From Flavobacteriaceae bacterium (GTDB lineage Bacteria; Bacteroidota; Bacteroidia; Flavobacteriales; Flavobacteriaceae): a stretch of 59,407 nucleotides of DNA. The notes below the pieces were generated by a model. The model worked only from the letters and a program-made list of their open reading frames with translations. It was not told the origin of the DNA and did no database searches. The position numbers and the translations under genes are program-made. The stretch lies in assembly GCA_027080135.1 (NCBI GenBank), contig JALWUJ010000053.1, positions 1 through 59,407 of the forward strand, in the 5' to 3' direction. Numbering within the stretch: the first letter of the stretch is position 1; each line of letters starts with the position of its first letter. Positions 16,048-25,221 of this stretch are shown piece by piece.

Positions 16048-16923
16048 ATGAACAAACTAAAAAAAGTAAAAACACTCTTACCTGCTATTGGGATTGATAT
16101 GGGCGGCATTCCCGTTAAACAGCCCATGCCCACCCAAAAGGTAAAAAGAATAGATCCTTTTTTGCTCTTGCATCATCTTCGCATTCAGTATTATGATGAT
16201 CGCCCTGCTCGAATTCAAGGAATTGAACCTCATCCACATCGTGGTTTTTCGCCCGTTACTTTTATTGTGGAAGGAGAATTACATCATAGAGATAGTCGTG
16301 AAAATAGCCAAATAGCAATAGCTGGAGAAGTTCAATGGATGAACGCTGGTGCTGGAATTGTTCATAGTGAACGACCTTCGGAAGCATTGGCTCAAAGAAA
16401 CGGATTTCAAGAAATTATTCAACTTTGGATCAATAGTCCTGCTGCTAGTAAAATGAAAGAACCCTATTATCGTCATCTTTCCGAAGAGCAAATACAAGTA
16501 GTTATTTCCGAAGATAAAAAAGTAAAAACCAAAATCATTACAGGAGAATTTAAAGGAACTAAAAGCGATATCCCTACTGAAAGTAAAATACAAATTCTTT
16601 GGGGAAATGCTAAAAAGGAAGGTGTTGAAACCTATCAAATTCCAGAAGGTTTCAACTCAATGTTATACATAATTAAAGGAACACTTAGAATTACTGGCTA
16701 CGGATTTGTAGATGCTGAAAACCTAGTTGTTTTTGAAGAAGAAGGAAATTTCATCACTATCAATTCTATTGAAGATTCTCAATTCTTAATCCTTAGCGGA
16801 AAGCCATTAAACGAAAAAGTATCGCAAAGCGGTCCTTTTGTAATGAATAACCAAACTCAAATTTTAGAAGCCATGCGCGATTACCAAATAGGGAAAATGG
16901 GCGTTTTAATTGAAGAAGATTAA
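16048..16923 (+). CDS. Pirin family protein
   Basis: 291 residues with two cupin domains. The N-terminal cupin shows the pirin signature PHPHRGFSPVTFIVEGELHHRDS, giving metal-binding histidines, followed by GAGIVHSE. The C-terminal cupin is at about 180-275. Bacterial pirins bind Fe or other metals, and some have quercetinase activity; the substrate here is unknown. The TMEM175-like gene begins 2 bp after its stop, so the two form an operon. Confidence 0.9.
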   Translation: MNKLKKVKTLLPAIGIDMGGIPVKQPMPTQKVKRIDPFLLLHHLRIQYYDDRPARIQGIEPHPHRGFSPVTFIVEGELHHRDSRENSQIAIAGEVQWMNAGAGIVHSERPSEALAQRNGFQEIIQLWINSPAASKMKEPYYRHLSEEQIQVVISEDKKVKTKIITGEFKGTKSDIPTESKIQILWGNAKKEGVETYQIPEGFNSMLYIIKGTLRITGYGFVDAENLVVFEEEGNFITINSIEDSQFLILSGKPLNEKVSQSGPFVMNNQTQILEAMRDYQIGKMGVLIEED

Positions 16924-16925
16924 CT

Positions 16926-17501
16926 ATGAAAACCAACCGACTCGAAGCTTTTAGTGACGGAGTATTAGCCATCATCATTACCATAATGGTCTTGCAATTA
17001 CGTGCTCCAACAGAAATAACTTGGGAAGCTCTTACTCCAATACTACCCATTTTTATAAGTTATATTTTAAGCTTTATTTATATTGGAATTTACTGGAACA
17101 ACCACCATCATCTGTTTCAGATTACCAAAAAGGTAAATGGTAAAATACTATGGGCAAATATGCATTTGCTATTTTGGCTATCTTTAATTCCATTTGCTAC
17201 TTCTTGGATTGGCGAAGACCACTTAATGCTTGTTCCAGTGGTTTATTATGGTATTATATTATTTATGAGTGGTGTGGCTTATTATATACTTCATCAGCAA
17301 ATTATAAAAGCTCACAAGGATGATGAGATTATTCAGAAAGTGTATGAAAACAGGAATAAAGCCTATTTTTCTATGGGACTTTATTTATTAGGAATTGGAC
17401 TCTGTTTTATCCATCCTCTTTTAGGTGCAATTTGTTATATAGTTGTAGCTTTCATGTGGATAGTTCCTAATAAAAAGGTTGAAAAATACATAGAACAATA
17501 A
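16926..17501 (+). CDS. TMEM175-like (DUF1211) potassium channel protein
   Basis: 191 residues with about five or six transmembrane helices. The N-terminal RLEAFSDGVLAIIITIMVLQL carries the FSDG signature of TMEM175-type channels; bacterial members have one six-helix repeat and are thought to act as tetrameric K+-permeable channels. It is 2 bp downstream of the pirin gene and converges with batE. Confidence 0.88.
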   Translation: MKTNRLEAFSDGVLAIIITIMVLQLRAPTEITWEALTPILPIFISYILSFIYIGIYWNNHHHLFQITKKVNGKILWANMHLLFWLSLIPFATSWIGEDHLMLVPVVYYGIILFMSGVAYYILHQQIIKAHKDDEIIQKVYENRNKAYFSMGLYLLGIGLCFIHPLLGAICYIVVAFMWIVPNKKVEKYIEQ

Positions 17502-17561
17502 AAATTTCTTGTCTTTTTAGGAAGAGTAATGGTGAGCAAGATAATTCGTTTTTAATCCTTT

Positions 17562-18341
17562 TTATAATTCTTTTAAATCCGAAAGAGGAATCCAACCATC
17601 TTTTCCGTTGGCAATTTCAATTAAGGCCCAATCTGCATCTTTTTCTTTAATTTGCACTTTAGTTCCTTCATGAAGTGTAAATGAAGTTTCACTACCCAAA
17701 CTCGGCGCTTCTTTTACCTCGATACTTTCGGAAAATATAATAGCTGGTTGATTGTTAATCGTATCTTTATAAGTTGAAAACGCCATAGAAAGAGCTATTC
17801 CGAATAATAAAATGGAAAGCATTGAAGTCACAAAAAACAAACGTTTTCTTTCTTCCGAAAAAGAAAAATAATAAAGCAAAAACAACACGGCAAACACAAC
17901 GGAAAAAACGACAACAGCCTTAGCCCACCCTTCAAAAGTTAAAATTTCTGCCAAGTTAGAATACCATTTATTAAAAATGGTTTGAGGCAAAGGTTCAATA
18001 TCGTCAACAGTGGCATTTTGGGCAAAGGCTAAATTGTTTTTTATATCGCTATCGTTAGGGGCAAGTGCTAATGCTTTTTCGTAATAATAAATACTTGGAC
18101 CAATATTATTGAGCTTATAATGTGCATTACCGAGGTTAAAATACAAATCGGCAGAATGATGCTTGTTTTCTAGAATCTTCATCCATGAGTTGACTGCTTC
18201 TTGATATTTTTCGGCTTTATAAAGCTCTTTTCCTTGCTCAAACAATGGTCCGTTTTGAGCAAAGTTACTACTTACAAAAAGTAGGGCAATTGCCAACAAC
18301 AACTGCTTTAAATAACGTATAATTCTTAACTCATAACTCAT
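17562..18341 (-). CDS. batE: BatE: TPR and SH3 domain membrane protein
   Basis: 259 residues. A signal segment ending at NFAQ is followed by TPR repeats (about 30-105, SADLYFNLGNAHYKLNN), two transmembrane helices (about 137-158 and 167-188) and a C-terminal bacterial SH3 domain (TFTLHEGTKVQIKEKDADWALIE). It is the last gene of the Bat operon, a periplasm-facing aerotolerance/envelope complex. The N-terminal MSYELRII is encoded by an ATGAGTTATGAGTT-type repeat. There is no other in-frame ATG before the signal peptide. Confidence 0.88.
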   Translation of the reverse strand: MSYELRIIRYLKQLLLAIALLFVSSNFAQNGPLFEQGKELYKAEKYQEAVNSWMKILENKHHSADLYFNLGNAHYKLNNIGPSIYYYEKALALAPNDSDIKNNLAFAQNATVDDIEPLPQTIFNKWYSNLAEILTFEGWAKAVVVFSVVFAVLFLLYYFSFSEERKRLFFVTSMLSILLFGIALSMAFSTYKDTINNQPAIIFSESIEVKEAPSLGSETSFTLHEGTKVQIKEKDADWALIEIANGKDGWIPLSDLKEL

Positions 18342-18385
18342 AACTCTTTACTATTTCTTATAAATTTTCGCAAACACCTCTGCTA

Positions 18386-20158
18386 CTACTTAAACTGTTT
18401 ATCTATATTTGAAATTACCGAAACTGCTTTTTTATAATCTTGTTGGATGGTAACATTTGAAGTTGGTGTATAACGGGCAAATTCACAGCTTTTTAACAAA
18501 CTAACAAATTCTGAAACTACTTTATTTTCGACGTTTTTTTCCGAAAGTAAAGCAGCAATTTTTTCTTTTGAAAACTCAGAGGTTACAATATCTAATTTAG
18601 CTCTTAAATAATTATGAAGTGCTCGTTCTAAAGCTTCGTAAAATGCTTCTTGTTTGCTTAGATTCTTTTTGGCTTCCGATAGATATTTTTTTGCCAGTTT
18701 TGTTGCTTTCCGAAGTCGCTTTCCATCAACATCACTTAAACGTTTTCTTCGGCTATTTCCTATTAAAATAAATAAAGGAATAAACAAAAATGGTATTCCC
18801 ACCAACCACCAAAATAGTTTAGAATTGAAGAATATGGGTTTGTTTATAGGACTTAAACTTGTACTTAATTTTATGTATTTAAACTGATCGTTTTTAAGAG
18901 CAATTACATTTTTCTTACTCGTATTTTCTTTTACTACTGTGGTTTGGTTTGGATTAGGGCCGTTTTCTACATTAACAATAATTTCTACAGAAGAAAGGGT
19001 TTTGTACTTTTTTGAAGCCACATCGAAATATGAAAAAGTAATCGGACGAATTGGATAAGTGCCTTTGTACTGTGGAATTACCGTGTAAGTATCTTTTATA
19101 TACCCTTTCATTCCCTTACTATTCACTGTAATTTTATTATCTCGTGTGGGTTCGTAAACCTCAAGAGAACTAGGTAAATTAAGTTTTGGTAAATCGAATA
19201 ATTTTAGGTTTCCGGTACCTTCAACCTTAATATTTAACTCCAATGCTTCGTTGGCATCTAAATTTGTTTTATTAGTTGTTACTTCAAAATTAAAGGTTCC
19301 TACTGCTCCGTTAAAATTGTCTGGTTTTCCTTCAAGTGGAAGAGGTTTTACAGTAATCGTTCTCTTTCCTGCCGAAATAGTTCTGTTTACACGAGTCATT
19401 CTTCGTCTTCCAAAAATATCACGTGTATTTCCTTGTACATCTATGGGAACATCAAGTGTTAGTGGCTCTATGGTTAGTTTACCTGTTTTTTGAGGATACA
19501 AAATAGCTTTTCGTAAAATTACATAGCGGTAAGGTTTTCCTTCATAAGTACCTTGGTAAATTTGAGATTGCCCTTGATTGTCTATATTTTGACTCCAAAA
19601 GTCTTCGTACTTAGGCGAATCTATTTCGCGCCAACTTCTTGTAATACTTACATCATTAGAAACATATAACTTGTAAACTACAGTAATTGCTTCATTTAAA
19701 TAGGGGTTAGAGTTTGAAATTTCAGCTACTAAATGTACATTTTCACTAGCAATATAATCGGCATTATTACCGTCTTTTGGTTTTTTAACGGCAGCCGTTA
19801 CCAATACTTTTATAGGGGTTGTTTTATAAATTTCGCCATCAATTTCGATGGAAGCTTGTTTTATGATAAAGTTTCCTTGTTTTTTTGGTGATAAATAGTA
19901 AGAATAAGTTTTTGAATAACTTCGTACACCATTAATCCACGAGTTGCTTACAGATTGATTAGGACCACCCACCACATTAAAACCTTCAAAACTGGGCGGA
20001 ACAAAATTATCTCCATCTTCATTCATTTCAAAATCTACACGAAGTCGCTCGTTGATACCTAACGTTTTTTTACTCACTTTTGCAACAAAGGATACTTGAG
20101 CTTGGGTCATCCCATAACTCAACATAAAAAACAATATGATGACCGATTTTAATTTCAT
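18386..20158 (-). CDS. batD: BatD (oxygen-tolerance protein)
   Basis: 590 residues from MKLKSVII (20158), where TAATG couples it to batC; an ATG two codons upstream is an alternative. A signal peptide ends at TQAQ. Several Ig-like beta domains follow (about 20-420), then one transmembrane helix (about 448-468, FWWLVGIPFLFIPLFILIG) and a basic/helical cytoplasmic tail. This matches the BatD family, a periplasmic partner of the vWA proteins BatA and BatB in the MoxR-linked complex. Confidence 0.92.
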   Translation of the reverse strand: MKLKSVIILFFMLSYGMTQAQVSFVAKVSKKTLGINERLRVDFEMNEDGDNFVPPSFEGFNVVGGPNQSVSNSWINGVRSYSKTYSYYLSPKKQGNFIIKQASIEIDGEIYKTTPIKVLVTAAVKKPKDGNNADYIASENVHLVAEISNSNPYLNEAITVVYKLYVSNDVSITRSWREIDSPKYEDFWSQNIDNQGQSQIYQGTYEGKPYRYVILRKAILYPQKTGKLTIEPLTLDVPIDVQGNTRDIFGRRRMTRVNRTISAGKRTITVKPLPLEGKPDNFNGAVGTFNFEVTTNKTNLDANEALELNIKVEGTGNLKLFDLPKLNLPSSLEVYEPTRDNKITVNSKGMKGYIKDTYTVIPQYKGTYPIRPITFSYFDVASKKYKTLSSVEIIVNVENGPNPNQTTVVKENTSKKNVIALKNDQFKYIKLSTSLSPINKPIFFNSKLFWWLVGIPFLFIPLFILIGNSRRKRLSDVDGKRLRKATKLAKKYLSEAKKNLSKQEAFYEALERALHNYLRAKLDIVTSEFSKEKIAALLSEKNVENKVVSEFVSLLKSCEFARYTPTSNVTIQQDYKKAVSVISNIDKQFK

Positions 20159-21078
20159 TACCAATCTTTCTCTGATTTTATTTTTACTCCTTTTTGCTTT
20201 TTAGCATTAATCTTATCCTGTATTTTTTTCTCTTCATTATTCATAGCTTCTAACAAGTTTTTTACTTGCTGTGGAGATAATTTACCTGGTTGTTGTTGCT
20301 GTGGTTTTTGTTTTTGTTTGTCATCCTTTGGTTTGTCAGGCTTTCCTTTGTCCTTGTCTTTATCTCCTTCTTTCTTATCGTCTTTATTGTCACCTTTGTC
20401 TTTTTGATCCTTTTTATCTCCGTCATCTCCGTCTTTTTTATCCTGATCTTTTTTGTCTTTTTGATCCTTTTTATCTTGATCTTTTTTATCGTCTTTGTCT
20501 TTGTTATCATCATCGCCGCCGCCACCATTTTTTTGTTGGTCTTTTAACAGCTCTTTTGCCAATGCCAAATTATATCGTGTTTCTTCATCTTTTGGATTAT
20601 TCCGAAGGGCATTTTTATAGGCCTCTACCGCTTCTTGGTATTTTTTTTCATTCATATAAGTGTTTCCTAAATTATGAAAAGCTTTGTGTTTGTCTTCTTT
20701 TGATTCGGCAACTGCTGCTGCTTGTTTAAAGCGGTTCATTGCAACATCGTTCATTTCCTTGTTATAATAGGCGTTTCCCAAATTGTATTTTGCCGTATCG
20801 TCCTTTGGATTTAACGAAATTGCTTGGCGATAATCGGCTTCTGCTTTTGGGAAATCTCCTTTAAGCATTTCTGAATTTGCCTTACTTAACATCTCTTCCG
20901 TCTGACGTAATACCTTTTGTTTTTCTTTGTCTTCTTGGGCGTTTTGAGCTTTAACTGAAGGGATTGAGCTAAGAATCAAGATTAATATAAAAAATGATTT
21001 ATTCCACAAAGTTTCACAGAGAAACGCAGAGATTCGCAGAGAAAAAAGATGATGTAATATGTTTTTATTTGCTTTCAT
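20158..21078 (-). CDS. batC: BatC: TPR protein with Asp/Lys-rich tail
   Basis: 306 residues. A hydrophobic signal segment (about 28-45, ending VKAQ) is followed by three TPR units (about 65-165: AISLNPKDDTAKYNLGNAYY, then AFHNLGNTYMNEKKY), a low-complexity D/K/Q tail (about 172-260) and a helical end. The first 27 residues (MKANKN...HLFSLRISAFLCETLW) come from a CACAGAGAAACGCAGAG-type repeat. No internal ATG precedes the signal segment, so the repeat seems to be translated. The start overlaps batB by 14 bp. Confidence 0.9.
   Translation of the reverse strand: MKANKNILHHLFSLRISAFLCETLWNKSFFILILILSSIPSVKAQNAQEDKEKQKVLRQTEEMLSKANSEMLKGDFPKAEADYRQAISLNPKDDTAKYNLGNAYYNKEMNDVAMNRFKQAAAVAESKEDKHKAFHNLGNTYMNEKKYQEAVEAYKNALRNNPKDEETRYNLALAKELLKDQQKNGGGGDDDNKDKDDKKDQDKKDQKDKKDQDKKDGDDGDKKDQKDKGDNKDDKKEGDKDKDKGKPDKPKDDKQKQKPQQQQPGKLSPQQVKNLLEAMNNEEKKIQDKINAKKQKGVKIKSEKDW
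21008..21045. repeat. GCAAAGACGCAGAG-type repeat forming the batC N-terminus
   Basis: Repeated CACAGAGAAACGCAGAGATTCGCAGAG-like units on the plus strand, read in frame on the minus strand as FSLRISAFLCETL. Related copies are at 25037-25062 and 55891-55916. Confidence 0.6.
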
Positions 21079-22102
21079 TAAACAGATTTAATTTTTTAAT
21101 CCAAGCTGTTTTTCTTTCTAAAAGAAGCACATCTAACACCAATAAAAATAATGATAAGGCAAGAAACCATTGAAAACGATCTTTAAAATCGGTAAATTGT
21201 TTTGCTTCAAATTCTTTTTGGTTCATACCGTTTAAAATACTTGTTACTTGCTCGATTACTTCTTTAGTATTGCTTCCGTCTATGTATTTTCCGTTGCCTA
21301 TATGGGCTATTTCAGTTAAGGTTTCGGTGTTTAATCTTGTTATTACTTGTTCATTATTTTGATCGCGTTTGTAATGTTGTAAAATTCCGTTTCGTTTAAT
21401 AGGAATGGAGCCTCCATTAGGTGTTCCAACTCCAATAGTAAATATTTTTATTCCCAAATTAGCTGCTTCATTTACTACGGAAGAAATATTTCCTTCATGA
21501 TCTTCTCCATCCGAAATTATAAACAGCACTTTATTAACTTGATCTTCATCATTATAATAGGTTTCTGCCATTTTAATTGCTTCGGTAATGGCTGTTCCCT
21601 GCGATGAAACCATATCGGTATCCATACTTCCCAAAAATAATTTTGTTGTTGAAAAGTCCGTAGTAATTGGCACTTGCGGAAAAGCAGATCCTGCGTAACC
21701 TATAATTCCTACCCGATCGCCTCCCAAACTATTGATAATTTGAGTAATTAATTGTTTGGATTTTTCGATTCGGTTGGGAGCAATATCTTCTGCCAACATA
21801 CTTTTAGAAACATCCAATGCAAAAACCACATCGACACCAGCTCTTGTTACGGTTTCGATTTTTGTTCCTATTTTAGGGTTTACCAAAGCCAAACTTAAAC
21901 TTGCAATGGCTAAGGAAAGTACAATTACTTTTAACCAAGGTTTAAATTTAGACTTATCTGGACTTAAAGATTTTAAGGCTTTTGCGTTGGCGAATTTCTT
22001 TTGAGTATGCTTTTTCCAAAGTAATACCAACAAGAAAAGCACTATTAAACCAGCAATGGCAAATAGTAAGTAAAAGTATATTGGTTTATCTAATTGGTAC
22101 AT
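21065..22102 (-). CDS. batB: BatB: vWA-domain membrane protein
   Basis: 345 residues. There are two N-terminal helices (about 8-27 and 57-75) and a vWA domain (about 88-290) with the MIDAS motif DVSKSMLAEDIAPNR (DxSxS) and a distal SDGEDHEG aspartate, plus a C-terminal helix (about 310-330). It is an inner-membrane, metal-dependent adhesion platform of the Bat complex. It is separated from batA by 319 bp of repeats, unusual for this operon. Confidence 0.93.
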   Translation of the reverse strand: MYQLDKPIYFYLLFAIAGLIVLFLLVLLWKKHTQKKFANAKALKSLSPDKSKFKPWLKVIVLSLAIASLSLALVNPKIGTKIETVTRAGVDVVFALDVSKSMLAEDIAPNRIEKSKQLITQIINSLGGDRVGIIGYAGSAFPQVPITTDFSTTKLFLGSMDTDMVSSQGTAITEAIKMAETYYNDEDQVNKVLFIISDGEDHEGNISSVVNEAANLGIKIFTIGVGTPNGGSIPIKRNGILQHYKRDQNNEQVITRLNTETLTEIAHIGNGKYIDGSNTKEVIEQVTSILNGMNQKEFEAKQFTDFKDRFQWFLALSLFLLVLDVLLLERKTAWIKKLNLFNESK

Positions 22103-22149
22103 ATTGACACTAATTTCACGAATTATCGCTAATTTATTTTTATTTTATA

Positions 22150-22176
22150 CCTACAAGGTTTTTTAAACTTTGTAGG
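22150..22176. terminator. CCTACAAGGTTT hairpin, copy 1 in the batA-batB gap
   Basis: Arms CCTACAAGGTTT / AAACTTTGTAGG with a 3-nt loop and one wobble mismatch. Confidence 0.5.
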
Positions 22177-22255
22177 AGGTTCTTAATTTTCTCTCTAGGT
22201 TGCTGAGTGATTTTCCAAAGAAAATCGTATCGAAGCAACCTTTTATTATTTTATA

Positions 22256-22282
22256 CCTACAAGGTTTTTAAAACCTTGCAGG
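22256..22282. terminator. CCTACAAGGTTT hairpin, copy 2 in the batA-batB gap
   Basis: 13-bp arms around one central base, with one mismatch. It repeats copy 1, about 106 bp away, including the GGAGGTTCTTAATTT tail. Confidence 0.5.
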
Positions 22283-22293
22283 AGGTTCTTAAT

Positions 22294-22332
22294 TTGCTGA
22301 GTGTCCCGATTTTTCTTCGGGACACTCAGCAA
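22294..22332. terminator. Strong 16-bp hairpin between batA and batB
   Basis: Perfect arms TTGCTGAGTGTCCCGA / TCGGGACACTCAGCAA with a 7-nt loop, one of the most stable stems in the window. It contains the CCCGA/TCGGG core also found in pheS. Confidence 0.6.
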
Positions 22333-22421
22333 CCTTTATTTATTTTTCTATTTCAAATTTATCACTTCGGCTCCGCTCAGTGACCAAGATTCTCCGGTGA
22401 TTAAGCGGAACCAAAATCACA

Positions 22422-23426
22422 TCAAACAAAACTCCTAAACAAAGTATATCGCAACAACAACTCGAACAATAATAGTCCAAAAGCAAATAATACTAAAGGT
22501 CTAAAGAGTTCGTCATAACTTTTAAATTTTGTTTCTTCGATATCGGTTTTTTCTATTTTATTTATCTCTTCGTATATCTGTTCTAATTTCGTATTACTGG
22601 TAGCTCTAAAATATTTACCACCCGTAGTTTCAGCAATTTGTTTCAGTAAATCTTCGTCTATTTCAACCTGTACATTTCCGTATTGAAATTGTCCGTTGGG
22701 TAAAATTCCGATGGGTGACAATGCCATTCCGTTGGAACCTAATCCTATGGTATAAACTTTAATTCCGAATTCTACTGCCAATTCACTTGCAATTTTAGGG
22801 TCTATAAATCCTGTATTGTTGACTCCATCAGTTAATAATATAATTACTTTTCCTTTGGCACGGCTTTCTTTTAAACGGTTTACGGCAGTTGCCAAACCCA
22901 TACCAATTGCCGTTCCTCCCTCGATAGTAGTATTGTATTTTATGCTTTTTAATGAAGAAAGCACAATGTTTTTATCGCTTGTTAAAGGTGTTTTGGTATA
23001 ACTTTCTCCTGCGTATTCCACCAAACCTAAACGGTCATTGGGTCTTGCTTGAATAAACCTTGAAGCTACTTTTTTTAAGGCTTCTAATCTGTTGGGTTTT
23101 AAATCTCTTGCTAACATACTTGCCGAAACATCGATTGCGATGACAATATCGATTCCTTTAGTAGTTTTAATTCTAGTGGATTCATCTACGGTTCTTGGTC
23201 TTGCCATTGCAACAATAATTAATGCTAAGGAAATTAATCTGAAAACAAAAAGGACAGGACGTACTTTTGCCAACCAGTTTTTAGAGGTTTTAAAGCCTTG
23301 AATATTTGATATTTTTAAAGAAGCGGTTTGTTGTTTTCGTTTCCAAAAAAACCAAAGTATTAGTACTGGAATTACTAAAAGCAACCAGAACAACTGCGGA
23401 TTTACAAACTCGAAATTACTGCCCAT
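22422..23426 (-). CDS. batA: BatA: vWA-domain membrane protein
   Basis: 334 residues. Two N-terminal helices (about 10-27 and 57-75) are followed by a vWA domain (about 90-285) with MIDAS DVSASMLARDLKPNR and LLTDGVNNTG, and a C-terminal helix (about 308-328). It is the paralogue of BatB and partners MoxR. Its start overlaps the BatD-like/DUF4381 gene by 11 bp, so translation is probably coupled. Confidence 0.93.
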   Translation of the reverse strand: MGSNFEFVNPQLFWLLLVIPVLILWFFWKRKQQTASLKISNIQGFKTSKNWLAKVRPVLFVFRLISLALIIVAMARPRTVDESTRIKTTKGIDIVIAIDVSASMLARDLKPNRLEALKKVASRFIQARPNDRLGLVEYAGESYTKTPLTSDKNIVLSSLKSIKYNTTIEGGTAIGMGLATAVNRLKESRAKGKVIILLTDGVNNTGFIDPKIASELAVEFGIKVYTIGLGSNGMALSPIGILPNGQFQYGNVQVEIDEDLLKQIAETTGGKYFRATSNTKLEQIYEEINKIEKTDIEETKFKSYDELFRPLVLFAFGLLLFELLLRYTLFRSFV

Positions 23427-25134
23427 CTTCTTTCTTTTTTGTTTCTGGTGTTATTTCTAACTCAATCGAATTAATGATACGGTCTTTTATAGCTTTTGCA
23501 AATCGTCCGTCGTCTTGATAAACTACCAAAACTTCTTGCAATCCGTTTTCTTGAGCAAACAGTAACAACTCGTAACTACTCTTTTTCTTTAATACTTTTC
23601 CTTTAGAAACTTCAACGTGAAAATCGCCATAAGCCTTGATGCCTTCAATTCCCTTTTCGGTTGTAAAATCGTCACGTTTTACTACCAAATTTTTGGCTCC
23701 TGCTTTTTCAAGAAGGCTCAACATCATATCTAACGAGGATTCCAACTCTAATTTTTGTTCTTGATTAAACTGAATGGAATTCACCATAACATAAAGCGGG
23801 TCGTTAATCTTACCGTAAGTAAAAACACTTTTACGTTTAATTACTTGGCTTTTCGGAATTAAAGAATCTTCGGTTCTTACCAAAACTTCTGGAGTTTCCA
23901 CAATAATTAAAGGTGAACCATATTCACTTTTTATCCATCTTCCTTCGGCAAGGTCTCGCATTTCGTTTCCTAGTACCTTATCTTTTAATTCGTCAAATCC
24001 TTTAATGCTTCCGAAGATTATTGCAGCTAAAATTAAGGTGCCAATAGTTCCTAAAGCAATTTTAATTCGTTTTCTTTTTATGGCTTTTTTCCGAAGTTCT
24101 TCTAAATAAAGAGCATTTTGAAGCAGTTCTTCTTCGGTTGGTTCTGGAATAATTTCTTTGGTTTCGTTAATAATTTCTTCCACAACTGTTCGGTCCACTT
24201 TTGCCTGACCTTCTTGTTCTTTCATTTTGGCAAATTTTATTAAATCTGCACGTTTTAAAATATCATCAATCTTTTTAATAGTTTCGGTGTCGAAGTCAAA
24301 ATTACCCGAATCTTTATGCAACATCAAACGTTCAATTAACTCGTTGGACGTACTTTCCAATGCTGTATCATCTACCTCTCGATCAATATATCTTTTTAAT
24401 ATTTCGGTTAATTCTGAATAGTATCTTTTAGAATTATCATTCTCTAAATAATGTGAATGGTCTAATTCTTTCAACGCTTCAATAGCTTCTTCATAAGGCG
24501 GAAGTTGTTGTTCGGCTTCTTCACGTTTTCTTTTTCTTCTTCGGAAAAACAATAAGACTCCAACCACAATTAGTATTAAAATTGGAATTAACCATGTGGC
24601 TACTTCTTTAAAATCAAACGGAGGTTCTTTTACTTCTAAGGCAGGCTTGATGTGATACATTTTTTGCTTGGTGGTATCTACCAAAACATTAAAAACTTCG
24701 ACCTTTAAAGAATCCGTATCGAAGGGTTTGTTGTTAATAACAATTCGTTGTCTGGGAATGGTATAAGCACCCGAATCGAATTGTGTTAATCCGTATTTTT
24801 TAATAAGTTTTATCTTGTCTTGAAGTCTTGTCGTGTCAATTTTATACGACTCGATGACCTCTAATGGCTTGAAAGTTTGTCCTTCTGGAAATAATACCAA
24901 ATCTGTAGAATCTGCCTCTACTTGAATGGTGTAATGAATCTCTTCGCCTATACGAATGTCGGTGGTGTCTATGGTAGTGGTTACTTGGGAGTATGATGAA
25001 AAACTGAATAGTACCAAAAAAGCTAATAAAGAGATGGCTCGCAAAGACGCAAAGACGCGAAGTTTTGGTTTCTGAGAAAACCCGAAGCTTGCTTTTTCCA
25101 ATTTAATTATTCTATTTTTATTATTCTCTAACAT
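23416..25134 (-). CDS. BatD-like/DUF4381-like membrane protein of the Bat operon
   Basis: 572 residues. A signal peptide ends at SYSQ (about residue 50). A BatD-like beta domain (about 55-150) is followed by a transmembrane helix (about 183-200), a cytoplasmic RRRKRKREEAEQQ stretch and a DUF4381-like helical region (EAIEALKELDHSHYLEN...YYSELTEILKRYIDRE), then a second helix (about 357-377) and a C-terminal domain. The 32-residue n-region includes KLRVFASLRA, encoded by a GCAAAGACGCAAAGACGC repeat, with no later in-frame ATG before the signal core. Confidence 0.85.
   Translation of the reverse strand: MLENNKNRIIKLEKASFGFSQKPKLRVFASLRAISLLAFLVLFSFSSYSQVTTTIDTTDIRIGEEIHYTIQVEADSTDLVLFPEGQTFKPLEVIESYKIDTTRLQDKIKLIKKYGLTQFDSGAYTIPRQRIVINNKPFDTDSLKVEVFNVLVDTTKQKMYHIKPALEVKEPPFDFKEVATWLIPILILIVVGVLLFFRRRKRKREEAEQQLPPYEEAIEALKELDHSHYLENDNSKRYYSELTEILKRYIDREVDDTALESTSNELIERLMLHKDSGNFDFDTETIKKIDDILKRADLIKFAKMKEQEGQAKVDRTVVEEIINETKEIIPEPTEEELLQNALYLEELRKKAIKRKRIKIALGTIGTLILAAIIFGSIKGFDELKDKVLGNEMRDLAEGRWIKSEYGSPLIIVETPEVLVRTEDSLIPKSQVIKRKSVFTYGKINDPLYVMVNSIQFNQEQKLELESSLDMMLSLLEKAGAKNLVVKRDDFTTEKGIEGIKAYGDFHVEVSKGKVLKKKSSYELLLFAQENGLQEVLVVYQDDGRFAKAIKDRIINSIELEITPETKKKEDGQ
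25037..25062. repeat. GCAAAGACGC repeat within the BatD-like signal region
   Basis: GCTCGCAAAGACGCAAAGACGCGAAG on the plus strand encodes LRVFASLRA on the minus strand, in frame, directly before the hydrophobic core. Relatives are at 21008 and 55891. Confidence 0.6.
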
Positions 25135-25164
25135 CTAATTTCTTTATTCTCTTCTATTTTTTTC

Positions 25165-25208
25165 GCAGTCACGACTGCTTCCTATAATACCGCAGACACG
25201 TCTGTGGG
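25165..25208. repeat. Twin small palindromes between DUF58 and BatD-like genes
   Basis: GCAGTC-AC-GACTGC (25165-25178) and CCGCAGACACGTCTGTGGG (25190-25208) are GC-rich palindromes in the 87-bp gap of the Bat operon. Confidence 0.5.
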
Positions 25209-25221
25209 CTACTATGATAAA

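Larger units (their letters stand above)
22103..22421. repeat. 319-bp gene-free repeat cluster splitting the Bat operon
   Basis: The only long gene-free stretch in the window. It contains two copies of TTTTATACCTACAAGGTTTT...GTAGGAGGTTCTTAATTT (about 22143 and 22249), a GGTTGCT...AGCAACC pair (about 22199-22240), a perfect 16-bp-arm hairpin (22294-22332) and a CACTTCGGCTCCGCTCAGTGA repeat (22363-22384). No coding capacity was seen. It may terminate or attenuate transcription between batA and batB. Confidence 0.75.

Noticed and set aside
20271-20729. Plus-strand ORFs of 152 and 85 residues opposite batC
   Set aside because: They are shadows of the low-complexity Asp/Lys tail of batC; the translations are Phe/Leu/Cys-rich with no start signal or domain.
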